Positions 9,761-19,153 of a stretch of DNA of 64,000 nucleotides are shown piece by piece. The notes under the pieces are model-generated. The model was given only the letters and a program-made list of their open reading frames with translations. It did not search any database and was not told the DNA's origin. Position 1 is the first letter of the stretch. Every line of letters starts with the position of its first letter. A program made the position numbers and the translations under genes. This stretch comes from Pseudoalteromonas sp. MMG010. Its GTDB lineage: Bacteria > Pseudomonadota > Gammaproteobacteria > Enterobacterales > Alteromonadaceae. The stretch lies in the NCBI RefSeq assembly GCF_018100905.1, contig NZ_JAGJEG010000005.1, forward strand, positions 147,698-211,697. Reading direction: 5' to 3'.

Positions 9761-9854
9761 GTAAGCACCTTATAAAACGATTCATTGTTAATATTAAGTC
9801 GTTTAATTAAATGCGCTCAGTTACACTATTATTTTTTAACTGCTGAGCGCAATA

Positions 9855-10589
9855 ATGATCATACAACAACAAAATGCAGAACTTAAAACTGCAACAGGGA
9901 TAATGCAAACCAGTCTATACAGACCGGTACAAGCAGGTCAATTTCCAACTATTATTTTTTATTCTGAGATTTTTCAACAAACTGCGCCTATTGCTCGAAG
10001 TGCTGCTATTTTAGCAAGTCATGGTTTTGTGGTGTTAGTCCCCGAAATATTTCATGAATTAAACCCAATGGGTACCGTGTTAGCCTATGATGATGTAGGT
10101 AAAGATAAAGGCAACGCCGATAAATGGGCTAAACCGCTAGAGCACCACGACAGCGATACAGATGCAATGATAGAGTTTGTAAAACAACAGCCCTTTTGCA
10201 ACGATAATATCGGTGTAATGGGCGTATGTATTGGCGGGCATTTAGCGTATCGAGCCGCATTAAACCCTCAAATAAAAGCTGCATTTTGCTTATACGCTAC
10301 CGATATACACAGCGATACCCTTGTCGCACAACCGGGTAATAACTCATTTGAGCGTATGGCCGATATACAAGGAGAAATTCACTTTGTATGGGGCAAACAA
10401 GACCCTCATGTACCACAAGAAGGACGCAATAAAATTTACCAACAACTACAAACCACCGCAATAAACTATCATTGGCAAGAAGTAAATGCACAGCACGCTT
10501 TTATGCGTGATGAAGGCGAGCGTTACGACGCCGCGTTAGCCATTACTATGTACCAACAAGCGGTTGCTTTGTTTAACCGTGTTTTATAG
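9855..10589 (+). CDS. Dienelactone-hydrolase-family alpha/beta hydrolase
   Basis: This is a 244-residue cytosolic alpha/beta hydrolase. The nucleophile elbow GVCIGG uses Cys125 instead of Ser, the hallmark of dienelactone hydrolases. The likely acid is in WGKQDPHVP and the His in NAQHAFMRDE. Family members open dienelactones in chlorocatechol breakdown, but no catechol pathway gene is nearby, so the real substrate is unknown. It converges with the LysR gene, with only 2 bases between stops. Confidence 0.9.
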   Translation: MIIQQQNAELKTATGIMQTSLYRPVQAGQFPTIIFYSEIFQQTAPIARSAAILASHGFVVLVPEIFHELNPMGTVLAYDDVGKDKGNADKWAKPLEHHDSDTDAMIEFVKQQPFCNDNIGVMGVCIGGHLAYRAALNPQIKAAFCLYATDIHSDTLVAQPGNNSFERMADIQGEIHFVWGKQDPHVPQEGRNKIYQQLQTTAINYHWQEVNAQHAFMRDEGERYDAALAITMYQQAVALFNRVL

Positions 10590-10591
10590 CG

Positions 10592-11518
10592 TTAATGGCC
10601 CACTTTAAGCATACCAAATGCGGTATGCTGTTTTGTAAAGTACGCTTTTAAATAGTCGATAAACAAACGTAATTTTTTAGAGCTTGTTGCACCCGGTGGA
10701 AACACACCATATAACTCAATATCTTTAGTACGGTAATCAGCTAATATAATTTCAAGTAAACCTGCTTGTACTTTAGGCCACGCATCGTAAAGAGGAATAC
10801 GGCTAATACCATGGCCCGCTTCGACAAACGCAGTGCGTGCCGCTGCGTTATTTGTTCGGATCCCACCTTGCATTGTCACATCAAACTTTTTGCCTTCTTT
10901 GTATAAACTTAACGTTTTATTTGATAACTGATACCCGACCCATTGGTGGTTGAGTAATTCATCGGGATGATGTGGTTTGGCATAATGTTTAAAATACGCT
11001 GTAGAGCCGCAAATACAGGTACTCATTGTGGCAAGCTTAGTGGCTTGTAAGTTTGAGTCAATTAATGCAGCCCCGCGTATCGCAATATCAAAACCATGTT
11101 TAATAATATCAACCACATCATCACTTAACTGTATATCGATTATAATTTTAGGGTAACAGCGCTTAAACTCACTGATAGCGGGCACAATCAGTTGCATACC
11201 AACATTTACCGGACAACTTATTTTTATTAGTCCTTGTGGTTCTTGTTTAATATTTTCAATTTGTAAGTTAGCTGCATTTGCTTGCTCTGCAATCACCCGA
11301 CAACGTTCATAATAAGCAATACCCGCTTCGGTTAAAGCCATGGTTCGCGTAGAGCGATTTAATAATGTGACTTCTAACTGCGTTTCTAATTTTTTCAAAT
11401 GGTAACTCGCAACGGCCCGGGTAAGCCCTAATTGCTTTGCTGCACCGGTTAAACTTCCTTGCTCAACAATATGTGCAAATACCACCATACTTTTTAACTG
11501 TTCAAAAGACACTTTCAT
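10592..11518 (-). CDS. LysR-family transcriptional regulator
   Basis: This is a 308-residue regulator. The N-terminal winged helix-turn-helix (residues about 5-65, ending LLNRSTRTMALTEAG) is followed by a LysR substrate-binding domain. It is transcribed divergently from the DJ-1/PfpI gene at 11639, the usual sign that it controls that neighbour and itself. A perfect 12-bp palindrome lies between them. The effector is unknown. Confidence 0.93.
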   Translation of the reverse strand: MKVSFEQLKSMVVFAHIVEQGSLTGAAKQLGLTRAVASYHLKKLETQLEVTLLNRSTRTMALTEAGIAYYERCRVIAEQANAANLQIENIKQEPQGLIKISCPVNVGMQLIVPAISEFKRCYPKIIIDIQLSDDVVDIIKHGFDIAIRGAALIDSNLQATKLATMSTCICGSTAYFKHYAKPHHPDELLNHQWVGYQLSNKTLSLYKEGKKFDVTMQGGIRTNNAAARTAFVEAGHGISRIPLYDAWPKVQAGLLEIILADYRTKDIELYGVFPPGATSSKKLRLFIDYLKAYFTKQHTAFGMLKVGH

Positions 11519-11571
11519 AATATATTTACATTGTATAAATTATTAAACCAATATAGTTAAATTTATCATCG

Positions 11572-11583
11572 TTGTTTAAACAA
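11572..11583. promoter_or_regulatory. Palindrome TTGTTTAAACAA in the LysR/DJ-1 divergent region
   Basis: This perfect 12-bp palindrome lies 53 bases upstream of the LysR ATG and 55 bases upstream of the DJ-1-like ATG. It is a candidate operator for the LysR protein, although LysR sites are more often T-N11-A and this is AT-rich DNA where palindromes occur by chance. Confidence 0.35.
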
Positions 11584-11638
11584 GTGCTAGTCCTTATAGT
11601 AGTTATTAACGTATTTTATTAATCAAAAGGCACACACT

Positions 11639-12322
11639 ATGGCTAAAAAAGTATTAATCGTTTTAACATCACATGCAGAGCTTGGTAATACGGGTGAAAA
11701 AACCGGCTTCTGGGTAGAAGAATTTGCCGCACCTTATTACGCATTTGTTGATGCTGGCTTTGAAGTTACGCTCGCTTCGGTAGCCGGTGGTCAACCGCCG
11801 ATTGATCCAACAAGCACACTGGCCGATTTTGAAACACAAGCAACTAAACGTTACGATAACGATAGCCACGCAAAAACGTTAATGGCCAATACCAGTAAGC
11901 TAAGTGATATTAATGCCAATAACTACGATGGCGTATTCTATCCAGGCGGACATGGCCCGTTATGGGATTTAGTAGATAACCTACACTCTATTGCGTTAAT
12001 TGAAAGCTTTATTGCTCAGAGCAAACCTGTGGCGGCGGTGTGTCATGCAAGTGCTGTGCTGTTAAATGCACAAACAGCCGATGGTAAATCGTTGGTTGCA
12101 GATAAAAAAGTAACCGGTTTTAGTAATAGCGAAGAAGCCGCTGTGCAGCTTGTTGATGTAGTTCCTTTTTTAGTTGAAAACGAGCTCATTAAAAAAGGCG
12201 GTGATTATAAAAAAGTTGACGATTGGGGCGAACTAGCACTTGAAGATGGTTTATTGATTACCGGTCAAAACCCAGCCAGCTCTGCATTAACCGCAAAAAA
12301 ACTAATCACTAAGTTAAGTTAA
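11639..12322 (+). CDS. DJ-1/PfpI-family protein (type 1 glutamine amidotransferase-like)
   Basis: This 227-residue cytosolic protein has the class I amidotransferase-like fold. The nucleophile elbow is AVCHASA with Cys135, and PGGHGPLWD supplies the oxyanion-side loop. It belongs to the Hsp31/glyoxalase-III branch rather than the short PfpI proteases, judging by its length and the early Glu in SHAELGNTGEKTGFW. Such proteins detoxify methylglyoxal or repair glycated proteins. AAAGG lies 8 bases before the ATG. It is probably controlled by the divergent LysR gene, which would fit electrophile or redox stress. Confidence 0.88.
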   Translation: MAKKVLIVLTSHAELGNTGEKTGFWVEEFAAPYYAFVDAGFEVTLASVAGGQPPIDPTSTLADFETQATKRYDNDSHAKTLMANTSKLSDINANNYDGVFYPGGHGPLWDLVDNLHSIALIESFIAQSKPVAAVCHASAVLLNAQTADGKSLVADKKVTGFSNSEEAAVQLVDVVPFLVENELIKKGGDYKKVDDWGELALEDGLLITGQNPASSALTAKKLITKLS

Positions 12323-12336
12323 TTAACTATTTTTAA

Positions 12337-12360
12337 AGATGCAGTGATTAAACTGCATCT
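12337..12360 (+). terminator. Terminator of the DJ-1-like gene
   Basis: A 9-bp stem AGATGCAGT/ACTGCATCT with a 6-base loop is followed by a T-rich stretch (GCTTAGTTTATTTTT). It lies 15 bases past the stop. Confidence 0.65.
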
Positions 12361-12438
12361 GCTTAGTTTATTTTTATGTTCTCTTTTAAAACAGCTAATC
12401 CTATACTGGCATAAAATAACGCCTTTTTAGAGACTTAA

Positions 12439-13017
12439 ATGACTAAAAAATCTTCCCAAGCTTTATTAAAAAGTACCCGTGTTGCCATTTTAGGGGTGAT
12501 TATTATTTGTTTTATTTTGCAAGTAATTAACTCTTTACCCGGTATTAATTTAAATGGGCTGGGCATATACCCACGTCATACTTCCCATTTAATTGGCATT
12601 ATCTGCGCCCCATTTTTGCATGGTAGCTGGTTTCACTTTACCAGCAACATGGTGCCGTTTGCTATTTTAAGCTGGCTAATTTGCCAATATAGTGTCGCAC
12701 GGTTCTATTATGTTTTTGTATTCACCGCATTAATGGGAGGCTTATTAGTATGGTTATTTGGCCGAAGTAATATTCATGTCGGACTCAGTGGTGTAATTTA
12801 TGGATTGTGGGGCTTTTTATTAGCTTACGCTTTAATTAGGCGCTCGCTTAAATCTATTTTAATTGCACTGTTGGTGGTCGTTTTTTACAGCGGATTTATT
12901 TGGGGAGTACTCCCTCAACGTCAACATATATCATTCGAAAGCCATTTGTTTGGTGCTATTAGCGGGTTTATTTTGGCTTATATGCTAGCTAAAAAAGATA
13001 AATTAAAAAAACGCTAA
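12439..13017 (+). CDS. Rhomboid-family intramembrane serine protease
   Basis: This 192-residue membrane protein has six hydrophobic segments. The catalytic Ser117 sits in GLSGVIYG and the His169 in ESHLFGA, the rhomboid dyad. The WFHFTSNM motif in an earlier loop contributes the conserved His/Asn of the oxyanion region. It cleaves substrates within the membrane; targets are unknown. Length is that of compact bacterial rhomboids with no extra domain. It is followed 34 bases later by yghU but probably is not functionally linked. Confidence 0.92.
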   Translation: MTKKSSQALLKSTRVAILGVIIICFILQVINSLPGINLNGLGIYPRHTSHLIGIICAPFLHGSWFHFTSNMVPFAILSWLICQYSVARFYYVFVFTALMGGLLVWLFGRSNIHVGLSGVIYGLWGFLLAYALIRRSLKSILIALLVVVFYSGFIWGVLPQRQHISFESHLFGAISGFILAYMLAKKDKLKKR

Positions 13018-13051
13018 ACGTTATATTTTTATTTTCAACTAAGGAGTCTTT

Positions 13052-13915
13052 ATGAGTAACAGCTATGTACCACCTAAAGTATGGAAAAACGACGCCGCGG
13101 GCGCTAATAAATGGGCTAATATTAATAGCCCTATCTCGGGCGCACGCCACGAGCAAGCATTACAGCAAGGCGAACACCCTTTTCAATTGTACTCTTTAGC
13201 AACACCTAATGGGCAAAAAGTAACCATACTTTTAGAAGAACTCCTTGAGCTGGGGGTTGAACAAGCACAATACGATGCCTATTTAGTTAACATAGGCGAA
13301 GGCGATCAATTTTCATCGGGGTTTGTAGATGTAAACCCCAATTCAAAAATCCCCGCCTTAGTCGATCACTCTAATGGTGAAGCGATCAATGTTTTTGAAT
13401 CGGCATCAATTTTGCTCCACTTAGCAGAAAAATTTCAACAGTTCTTACCCACTTCAGGCGTAGAAAGAACAAAAACCTTTAACTGGCTGTTTTGGGCTCA
13501 AGGTTCTGCCCCATTTTTAGGGGGTGGGTTTGGTCATTTTTATGCGTATGCTGACGAAAAATACGAATACCCAATAAATCGCTTTGCTATGGAAGTAAAA
13601 CGCCAGCTTGATGTGCTAGATAAGCAATTGGCACAACATGAATTTGTTGCTGGGGACCAATACACGATTGCCGATATGGCTATTTGGCCGTGGTATGGAA
13701 ACTTAGTATTAGGTAACTTGTATGAAGCAAGCGAGTTTTTACAAGTACACGATTACACGCACGTACAGCGCTGGGCAAAACAAATACAAGCACGCCCTGC
13801 TGTACAACGAGGTCGTATTGTAAATAAAACATGGGGTGAGCCTTGGGAGCAATTAGCTAACCGTCACAGTAGCAAAGAGATTGATGCGGTATTAAAAAGT
13901 AAACCTGTTACTTAA
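13052..13915 (+). CDS. yghU: YghU-like glutathione-dependent disulfide-bond oxidoreductase
   Basis: This 287-residue glutathione S-transferase-fold enzyme closely matches E. coli YghU along its length, including HPFQLYSLATPNGQK, VNPNSKIPALVDH, APFLGGGFGHFYAYA and YTIADMAIWPW. The thioredoxin-like domain occupies about residues 40-130 and the helical domain the rest. YghU reduces disulfides using two glutathiones bound per site and works in the cytosol. A strong AAGGAG lies 5 bases before the ATG. A terminator follows. Confidence 0.95.
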   Translation: MSNSYVPPKVWKNDAAGANKWANINSPISGARHEQALQQGEHPFQLYSLATPNGQKVTILLEELLELGVEQAQYDAYLVNIGEGDQFSSGFVDVNPNSKIPALVDHSNGEAINVFESASILLHLAEKFQQFLPTSGVERTKTFNWLFWAQGSAPFLGGGFGHFYAYADEKYEYPINRFAMEVKRQLDVLDKQLAQHEFVAGDQYTIADMAIWPWYGNLVLGNLYEASEFLQVHDYTHVQRWAKQIQARPAVQRGRIVNKTWGEPWEQLANRHSSKEIDAVLKSKPVT

Positions 13916-13934
13916 ACCTATACACTCATGAGAC

Positions 13935-13970
13935 AAAACCAAGTGCGCTTACCTTGTTCACTTGGTTTTT
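13935..13970 (+). terminator. Terminator of yghU
   Basis: An 11-bp stem AAAACCAAGTG/CACTTGGTTTT with a 13-base loop runs into TTT. It lies 20 bases past the stop. Confidence 0.75.
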
Positions 13971-14105
13971 CTATAAATTAAAAGCAAAAAACATTTACTA
14001 ATAGCGGGTTCTCGATTAAATTACTAAAATAATAATTTTTGCAGATAAAGCAATAAAAAAGCAATAAAAAACACCTAGCTTTAATCCATTACTATCGAGA
14101 TCACC

Positions 14106-16031
14106 TTGTCATTAGCTACAACTAAATCAAGCGAACAACTTGAAGCCTTGAAAATACTTTACGCCAATACTAGCCACGGCTTAGTTATATCTATATTTGT
14201 ATCTATTATTATCGTATTTGGTTTAAATTTTAAAGTTGATCAATCCATTACCTTAGGCAAAAGTGTATGGTTGTGCACTATATTATTTACTCTGTGGCTT
14301 AGGTATCTAGATGCCTTGTATTTTAAAACTAAAATTCGAAAGCCTGAGCCTGTAAATATAAAATATCATCAGTGTCGCTTCTCATCAGGCTGCATAATTA
14401 CAGCCTGTCTCTGGGCCATTTTTGCTATCGTATTTTATGATGCTAGCAATATCTTAGAAACAACTGTCATTACCATTATTTTATCGGCTCTAGCAGGTGG
14501 CTCAGTCAATGTATTATCAGGTCATCGATTCACAGCGATTATTTATAGCGCTATTTTATTGATTCCATACTCCACTTTTTTATTATTTACAGAGCTGTAT
14601 TATTTACAAGTTTTAGGTGTTTTAGGGCTTTCATTTAGCTTTGTAATGATAGCCTCAGCAAATAAGTCAGCTCGCTTCACATTACATTCTATTCGTTTAC
14701 AAAATCAAAACGAGCATCTGCTACAAGAAATGGAACGTAAAGTTGAGCAACGCACTGAACAAATATCTCGGCTTTCAAATACCGATCCATTAACCTCTAT
14801 GCCGAACCGCAAAGCATTTTTATCTAAAAGCCAACAGTATATAATTGATAACCCAACAAAATCATTTGCTCTGTTTTTTATAGATTTAGACATGTTTAAG
14901 CAAATTAACGACACTTTAGGTCATCAAGTTGGTGATCGGGTACTTAAAGAAACAGCAAAGCGGATAGAAAATGCCAGTTTATCAGTACCATGCAAGTGCC
15001 GTTGGGGGGGCGATGAATTTTTATTACTCATGCCTTATCAAAACCAAGAGCATTGTAGTTTATTAGCACGTCAACTTATTGCGACTATTTCTAAACCTCA
15101 CCCACAGCTTGGCGATCACGATTGGTTATCGGCGACTATTGGTGTTGCTGTATATCCTCAGCACACAAATGATTTATCTAATTTAATACAATTTGCAGAC
15201 ATTGCCATGTACCACCAAAAGCGCAAAGAAAAAGGCGGCGTGGCTTATTTTGATGACTCATTACAGCACACTTTAGATCGTGAATTACTGTTAAGTACTC
15301 GTTTGAAAACTGCTGGCGATGAAAATGCACTGCGCTTAGTATTTCAACCTATTGTTAACAGTCAAACCCATCACATTAGTAGTTTCGAAGCTTTATTACG
15401 CTGGCAGCTAGATGGGCAGCCTATTTCTCCTGATGAGTTTATTGCTATTGCTGAACAATACGGGATCATTAACGACTTAGGGTTATGGGTATTTGAACAA
15501 GCATGCCAATATGTAATCGACTTCAAATTAGTTGAACGAAAATTAACTATGAGTGTGAATGTCTCTGTCATGCAATTACAAGATAAACGCTTTATTACTA
15601 AATTACGCAGCTTATTAACTAAATATCAGTTAAGCCCATCGGTATTTCACCTTGAAGTAACCGAGTCAATATTTGCAGCAGATAAAGCCCATTTCGCAAA
15701 TACGATTAAAACCCTACAAGAAAATAACTTTGTCATTTCAATCGATGACTTTGGCACGGGGTATTCATCTTTGTCTAATATGCTTGATATCGGGGTTGAT
15801 ATTGTAAAAATAGATAAAAGTTTTGTGCAAAATATGGATAAACGAGGATTAAGTGTGATCAATGCGGTCGTTAATATTGCTGAATCATTAAAATTTACGA
15901 CCGTGGCTGAAGGCGTTGAAACACAAGAACAAGCAAACACGTTAACTGAAATTGGGGTTACTCATTTACAAGGCTATTACTTTGCAAAGCCACTTGAAGT
16001 TGAAGAAGTTCATAGCAAACTTGCTTCATAA
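14106..16031 (+). CDS. Membrane GGDEF-EAL protein (cyclic-di-GMP turnover)
   Basis: This is 641 residues. The N-terminal ~195 residues hold five or six membrane helices and a short linker helix (MERKVEQRTEQI). A GGDEF domain has an intact GGDEF motif at 301-305. It lacks an RxxD inhibitory site five residues upstream (that stretch reads SVPCKCRW). An EAL domain has the intact EAL motif at 428-430, DDFGTGYSS and EGVET. Both the cyclase and phosphodiesterase halves thus look competent. The start is TTG at 14106; no ATG is available before residue ~160. No obvious operon partners. Confidence 0.93.
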   Translation: MSLATTKSSEQLEALKILYANTSHGLVISIFVSIIIVFGLNFKVDQSITLGKSVWLCTILFTLWLRYLDALYFKTKIRKPEPVNIKYHQCRFSSGCIITACLWAIFAIVFYDASNILETTVITIILSALAGGSVNVLSGHRFTAIIYSAILLIPYSTFLLFTELYYLQVLGVLGLSFSFVMIASANKSARFTLHSIRLQNQNEHLLQEMERKVEQRTEQISRLSNTDPLTSMPNRKAFLSKSQQYIIDNPTKSFALFFIDLDMFKQINDTLGHQVGDRVLKETAKRIENASLSVPCKCRWGGDEFLLLMPYQNQEHCSLLARQLIATISKPHPQLGDHDWLSATIGVAVYPQHTNDLSNLIQFADIAMYHQKRKEKGGVAYFDDSLQHTLDRELLLSTRLKTAGDENALRLVFQPIVNSQTHHISSFEALLRWQLDGQPISPDEFIAIAEQYGIINDLGLWVFEQACQYVIDFKLVERKLTMSVNVSVMQLQDKRFITKLRSLLTKYQLSPSVFHLEVTESIFAADKAHFANTIKTLQENNFVISIDDFGTGYSSLSNMLDIGVDIVKIDKSFVQNMDKRGLSVINAVVNIAESLKFTTVAEGVETQEQANTLTEIGVTHLQGYYFAKPLEVEEVHSKLAS

Positions 16032-16092
16032 AATACAACTTAAATGACTTTGTAATACGCAGAAAAATTATTAATTAAGATTATTTTTCCCA

Positions 16093-16121
16093 TAAAAAAA
16101 GCCCAATAAAATTAATGGGCT
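16093..16121 (-). terminator. Terminator of the YHYH cassette
   Basis: AGCCCA (16100-16105) pairs with TGGGCT (16116-16121), and the minus strand continues into seven T. It lies 29 bases past the last gene of the cassette. It also faces the end of the GGDEF-EAL gene and could stop both. Confidence 0.75.
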
Positions 16122-16149
16122 AGTTACTTGGTCAGACTATTAATTAAAT

Positions 16150-16608
16150 TTAAGCAGTGACACTTAACAATGAATCGCTTTCACTTAAACCAAATTTTTC
16201 TTGTACCGAAGCTAAAATAGACTCTTTGTCTTCATCATTTAATTGCTCCGAGTATTGGCCTAATAGCTCATCTAAATAACTCACTACTTCTTCAGTATCA
16301 ACAGATTCTAATGAGTTTTGCGGCGGTGGTGGTGGACGCTGACCTTCTTCTGAACGAGCCGCATCACCAATGCTTTGTGCATCAAATTCAAGCTCAGCCA
16401 TTAATTGAGCTAACTCTTGTGTTGGTTCAATACCTTGCTCTTCAAATGCTGATTGAATAGCTTGTGCATCTTCTGTTGATAGATTTTGCGCATCGTATTC
16501 AGAGAGTGTTTGTGTCACAAAATCACTTTGTTCAGTGCTTAGCTTTGACGATTGTGTTGTTTGCGAAGTCATAAAGCTGGCATTGGTATTATTTATACTG
16601 CTTATCAT
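16150..16608 (-). CDS. Hypothetical acidic protein at the end of the YHYH cassette
   Basis: This is a 152-residue protein with no signal peptide. It is low in basic residues, rich in Glu, Gln and Ser, and largely helical by appearance. A PPPPP run near residue 97 separates two helical parts. Segments such as SEYDAQNLSTEDAQ and EQLNDEDKESILASVQEKFGL look like degenerate EF-hand helix-loop-helix units, but no loop has full calcium ligands. It starts 10 bases past the EF-hand gene stop, so it is almost surely co-transcribed. Function unknown. Confidence 0.75.
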   Translation of the reverse strand: MISSINNTNASFMTSQTTQSSKLSTEQSDFVTQTLSEYDAQNLSTEDAQAIQSAFEEQGIEPTQELAQLMAELEFDAQSIGDAARSEEGQRPPPPPQNSLESVDTEEVVSYLDELLGQYSEQLNDEDKESILASVQEKFGLSESDSLLSVTA

Positions 16609-16618
16609 TTTTTAATCC

Positions 16619-16897
16619 TTAGCGTTCTCGGCGTGCTGGTTTATGGCTTGAAAACTCATCTTCGCTGATTTCACCGTTACCATCAGTATCAATTTCGTCA
16701 AATATTGATTGTACATCATCAATATGAGGCGGTTTTTTTGCGTTAAATTCGTCATAACTAATGCTACCGCTACCATCGCTATCAATTGATGAGAAGTCAG
16801 GTTTTTGTGGCGGACCAGAGCGATCTTGCGCGCCAGCATTGGCTGTAAATGCAAGTAAAGCTAAAGTGATTAATGTAATAGGTGTGCTGCGCTTCAT
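16619..16897 (-). CDS. Secreted two-EF-hand protein
   Basis: This is a 92-residue exported protein with a Sec leader (ending TANAGAQ) and two canonical EF-hand loops. Loop 1 is D39-x-D41-x-S43-x-S45 with Glu50; loop 2 is D70-x-D72-x-N74-x-E76 with Glu81. It probably binds calcium in the periplasm. I chose the ATG at 16897, which has AAGG 8 bases upstream and begins the leader; a longer frame to 16984 lacks a leader start. It lies 111 bases past the response regulator stop, so an internal promoter is possible. Confidence 0.88.
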   Translation of the reverse strand: MKRSTPITLITLALLAFTANAGAQDRSGPPQKPDFSSIDSDGSGSISYDEFNAKKPPHIDDVQSIFDEIDTDGNGEISEDEFSSHKPARRER

Positions 16898-17008
16898 AAT
16901 AGTAACCTTACCTTGATTCAATATACTAAAAGGATTCAACCGTTGTGTTGATAAGGTTACTTTACAAACAAAAAATGCAAACAATGTGCAAAAAATAAGG
17001 AACGTCGC

Positions 17009-17683
17009 TTATTTTTCAGGTGGAATAAAACGGTAACCGACTCCATATACCGACTGAATAATGCTTTCGGTTTTAGTGAGTTCGTCTAACTTTTTACGTA
17101 GCTTTTTAATATGGCTATCGATAGTACGATGGCTCACAATACGTTGATCTGAATACATAGTATCCATCAGGCTATCACGTGAGAAAATACGGTTAGGGTG
17201 ATTAAAAAGTGGTTTAAAAAGCTGAAATTCAAAGTTAGTAAGCTCTATTTGTCGTGTTTTATATTTAACACTAAAGCTATTTTCATCTAATATAATGGAG
17301 TCTACTTGTTCGCTATTATTATCAATGCGTCTTAAAATTGCTTTAACACGCGCAACCACTTCAGCATAACTAAAGGGCTTACAAATATAATCATCCGCAC
17401 CTAACTCTAAACCTAATAAACGATCAATTTCATCTACTTTTGCCGAAGCAATTATTATGGGCACATTTGAAAAAGTTCTAATTATTTTACATAATTCAAT
17501 CCCGCTTTTACCCGGCAACATCACATCTAACAAAATAATGTTCGGGTTATTTACTTCTAACCACGCAATAACATCGTCACCGTGGTGAATTTGATGGGTA
17601 TTAAAGTGATGACTTTTAAAGAAGTCACTTAATAAATTAGCTAATTTAACTTCATCTTCAACAATTAATATTTGTTTGCTCAT
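17009..17683 (-). CDS. OmpR/BaeR-like response regulator
   Basis: This 224-residue regulator has a receiver domain (acidic pocket Glu9/Asp10, phospho-acceptor Asp53 in LLDVMLPG, Lys102 in CKPFS) and a C-terminal winged helix (TIDSHIKKLRKKL, SVYGVGYRF). IDRLLGLELGADDYICKP and the TIDSHIK region closely resemble BaeR, which governs envelope-stress genes in E. coli. AAAGG lies 6 bases before the ATG. The partner kinase ends 21 bases upstream. Likely targets include its own cassette. Confidence 0.93.
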   Translation of the reverse strand: MSKQILIVEDEVKLANLLSDFFKSHHFNTHQIHHGDDVIAWLEVNNPNIILLDVMLPGKSGIELCKIIRTFSNVPIIIASAKVDEIDRLLGLELGADDYICKPFSYAEVVARVKAILRRIDNNSEQVDSIILDENSFSVKYKTRQIELTNFEFQLFKPLFNHPNRIFSRDSLMDTMYSDQRIVSHRTIDSHIKKLRKKLDELTKTESIIQSVYGVGYRFIPPEK

Positions 17684-17704
17684 ATTTAACCTTTCAAAAA
17701 CACC

Positions 17705-19153
17705 TTAAACTACAGGTAATTTAATTACAAAACCTAACCCACCTAATGCAGAACGCTGTGCTTTTATTTCACCATTATGACCCATAATTATATGATGACA
17801 TATAGAAAGCCCTAATCCAGTCCCACCTTGTTGACGATTACGGGATGAATCAACACGATATAAATATTCAAATAAATGAGGCAAGTGTTCTTCATTAACC
17901 CCAATGCCATTATCTTCAATCATGATCTCTATAAAGTCTTGCTCATTTACTTTTATATTTTGAACATTGATAGAAATTTCAGAGCATTGGGCATAATGTA
18001 CCGCATTCATTAAAAGATTATCAATAAGCTGTAATAAACGTGTTTTATCCGCATTTATATATGGTTCATTTGCCATATTAACGATACAAAAAACAATTTT
18101 ATGCTGCCTAAATAACACCTCATATTTTTGCTGTATTAATTCAAATATTTCACTCATATTTGTTGGCTGCATATTGTAATGCATGCCTCCAAGCTCTGCG
18201 CTATTAAGTGTATGTAAATCTTCAATGAGCCTTTTTAGGTGCAGCGCCTCATCATTAGCTGAACTAATATTTTGCTTATTAGCCTCTCTAATACCAAGTA
18301 GCATGGCTTCAAGCTCACCTAATAAAATACTGATTGGTGTACGTAACTCATGAGAAATATTTGCCAGCCAACGCTTTCTTACCTGCTCATTTTGCTCAAG
18401 TGTTAACGCTAACGTGTTAAAGTCTTTACTCAGTTGCCCCAGCTCATCTTTTCTATCAAGTGTCAGCGTCGTATTGTAATACCCTTTTTTAAGCTGATGC
18501 ATGCCACTGGCTATGCGCTTTACAGGGTAAACTAAGTGCCTTGCGAGTAAAAAGGCAATGAGTAATGTAAATAGTAAGACTGTAAATGCAATAATCCATA
18601 AGTAGGTTGTTTGCTGTTTCAAAAAATCCAGCTCATAGCCATCTGCCAAATTTTCTCTTTTAGATACAGCAAGGTACCCTATAATTTCATCGTTTAATTT
18701 AATGGGGGTTTGTATATATTTTAAATTAGGGTATTGCTTTCCTACAACTTTTTTCGCTTGTTTATCAAGCAGCGCATAATGTGCTTCGCGCCCCGGAGGA
18801 GGTCTTCTTCCTTGCATTGGCTGCTCAGCGTCATTAGGAGGAAAGCGAGGACGTCTCTGCATTCTATCGCCAGGACCCATAGGCATATCGGGTAAAAATT
18901 CACTATTACGTAGCTGTACTTCCACTAATCGTAAAAAGCGCTCATCACTTATTTTTAGCGCAGACCACGAACCGCTTTTTTCGTATTGATGAGCAAGGCT
19001 TACAGTAAGCGGTTCAAGCGCTTTAATCTCTTTTGCATTAACAAAATTAATCATGCCCTGCCCAATACTCCATTGCATTAGCAATACAACAGCAACAATC
19101 ATAAAAAAAGTAAAACTAAAAAGCGCGATAAAAAGTTTATTATGAATTTTCAT
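17705..19153 (-). CDS. BaeS-like sensor histidine kinase
   Basis: This 482-residue inner-membrane kinase has TM1 (residues 8-28), a periplasmic domain (~30-180), TM2 (~183-205), HAMP, HisKA with His268 in ANISHELRTP, and HATPase_c (DNGIGVNEEHL, GGTGLGLSI). The layout and BaeR-type partner point to the BaeS group. The sensor domain carries an Arg/Pro/Met-rich loop (PMGPGDRMQRRP and QGRRPPPGRE, ~90-122). That loop resembles the Pro/Gly-rich loop of BaeS and might bind a ligand or metal. Its start overlaps the preceding gene by 14 bases, so translation is coupled. Confidence 0.93.
   Translation of the reverse strand: MKIHNKLFIALFSFTFFMIVAVVLLMQWSIGQGMINFVNAKEIKALEPLTVSLAHQYEKSGSWSALKISDERFLRLVEVQLRNSEFLPDMPMGPGDRMQRRPRFPPNDAEQPMQGRRPPPGREAHYALLDKQAKKVVGKQYPNLKYIQTPIKLNDEIIGYLAVSKRENLADGYELDFLKQQTTYLWIIAFTVLLFTLLIAFLLARHLVYPVKRIASGMHQLKKGYYNTTLTLDRKDELGQLSKDFNTLALTLEQNEQVRKRWLANISHELRTPISILLGELEAMLLGIREANKQNISSANDEALHLKRLIEDLHTLNSAELGGMHYNMQPTNMSEIFELIQQKYEVLFRQHKIVFCIVNMANEPYINADKTRLLQLIDNLLMNAVHYAQCSEISINVQNIKVNEQDFIEIMIEDNGIGVNEEHLPHLFEYLYRVDSSRNRQQGGTGLGLSICHHIIMGHNGEIKAQRSALGGLGFVIKLPVV

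Noticed and set aside
16612..16854. 80-codon frame overlapping the EF-hand gene
   Set aside because: It is an out-of-frame overlap of a gene with clear EF-hand motifs and a leader.
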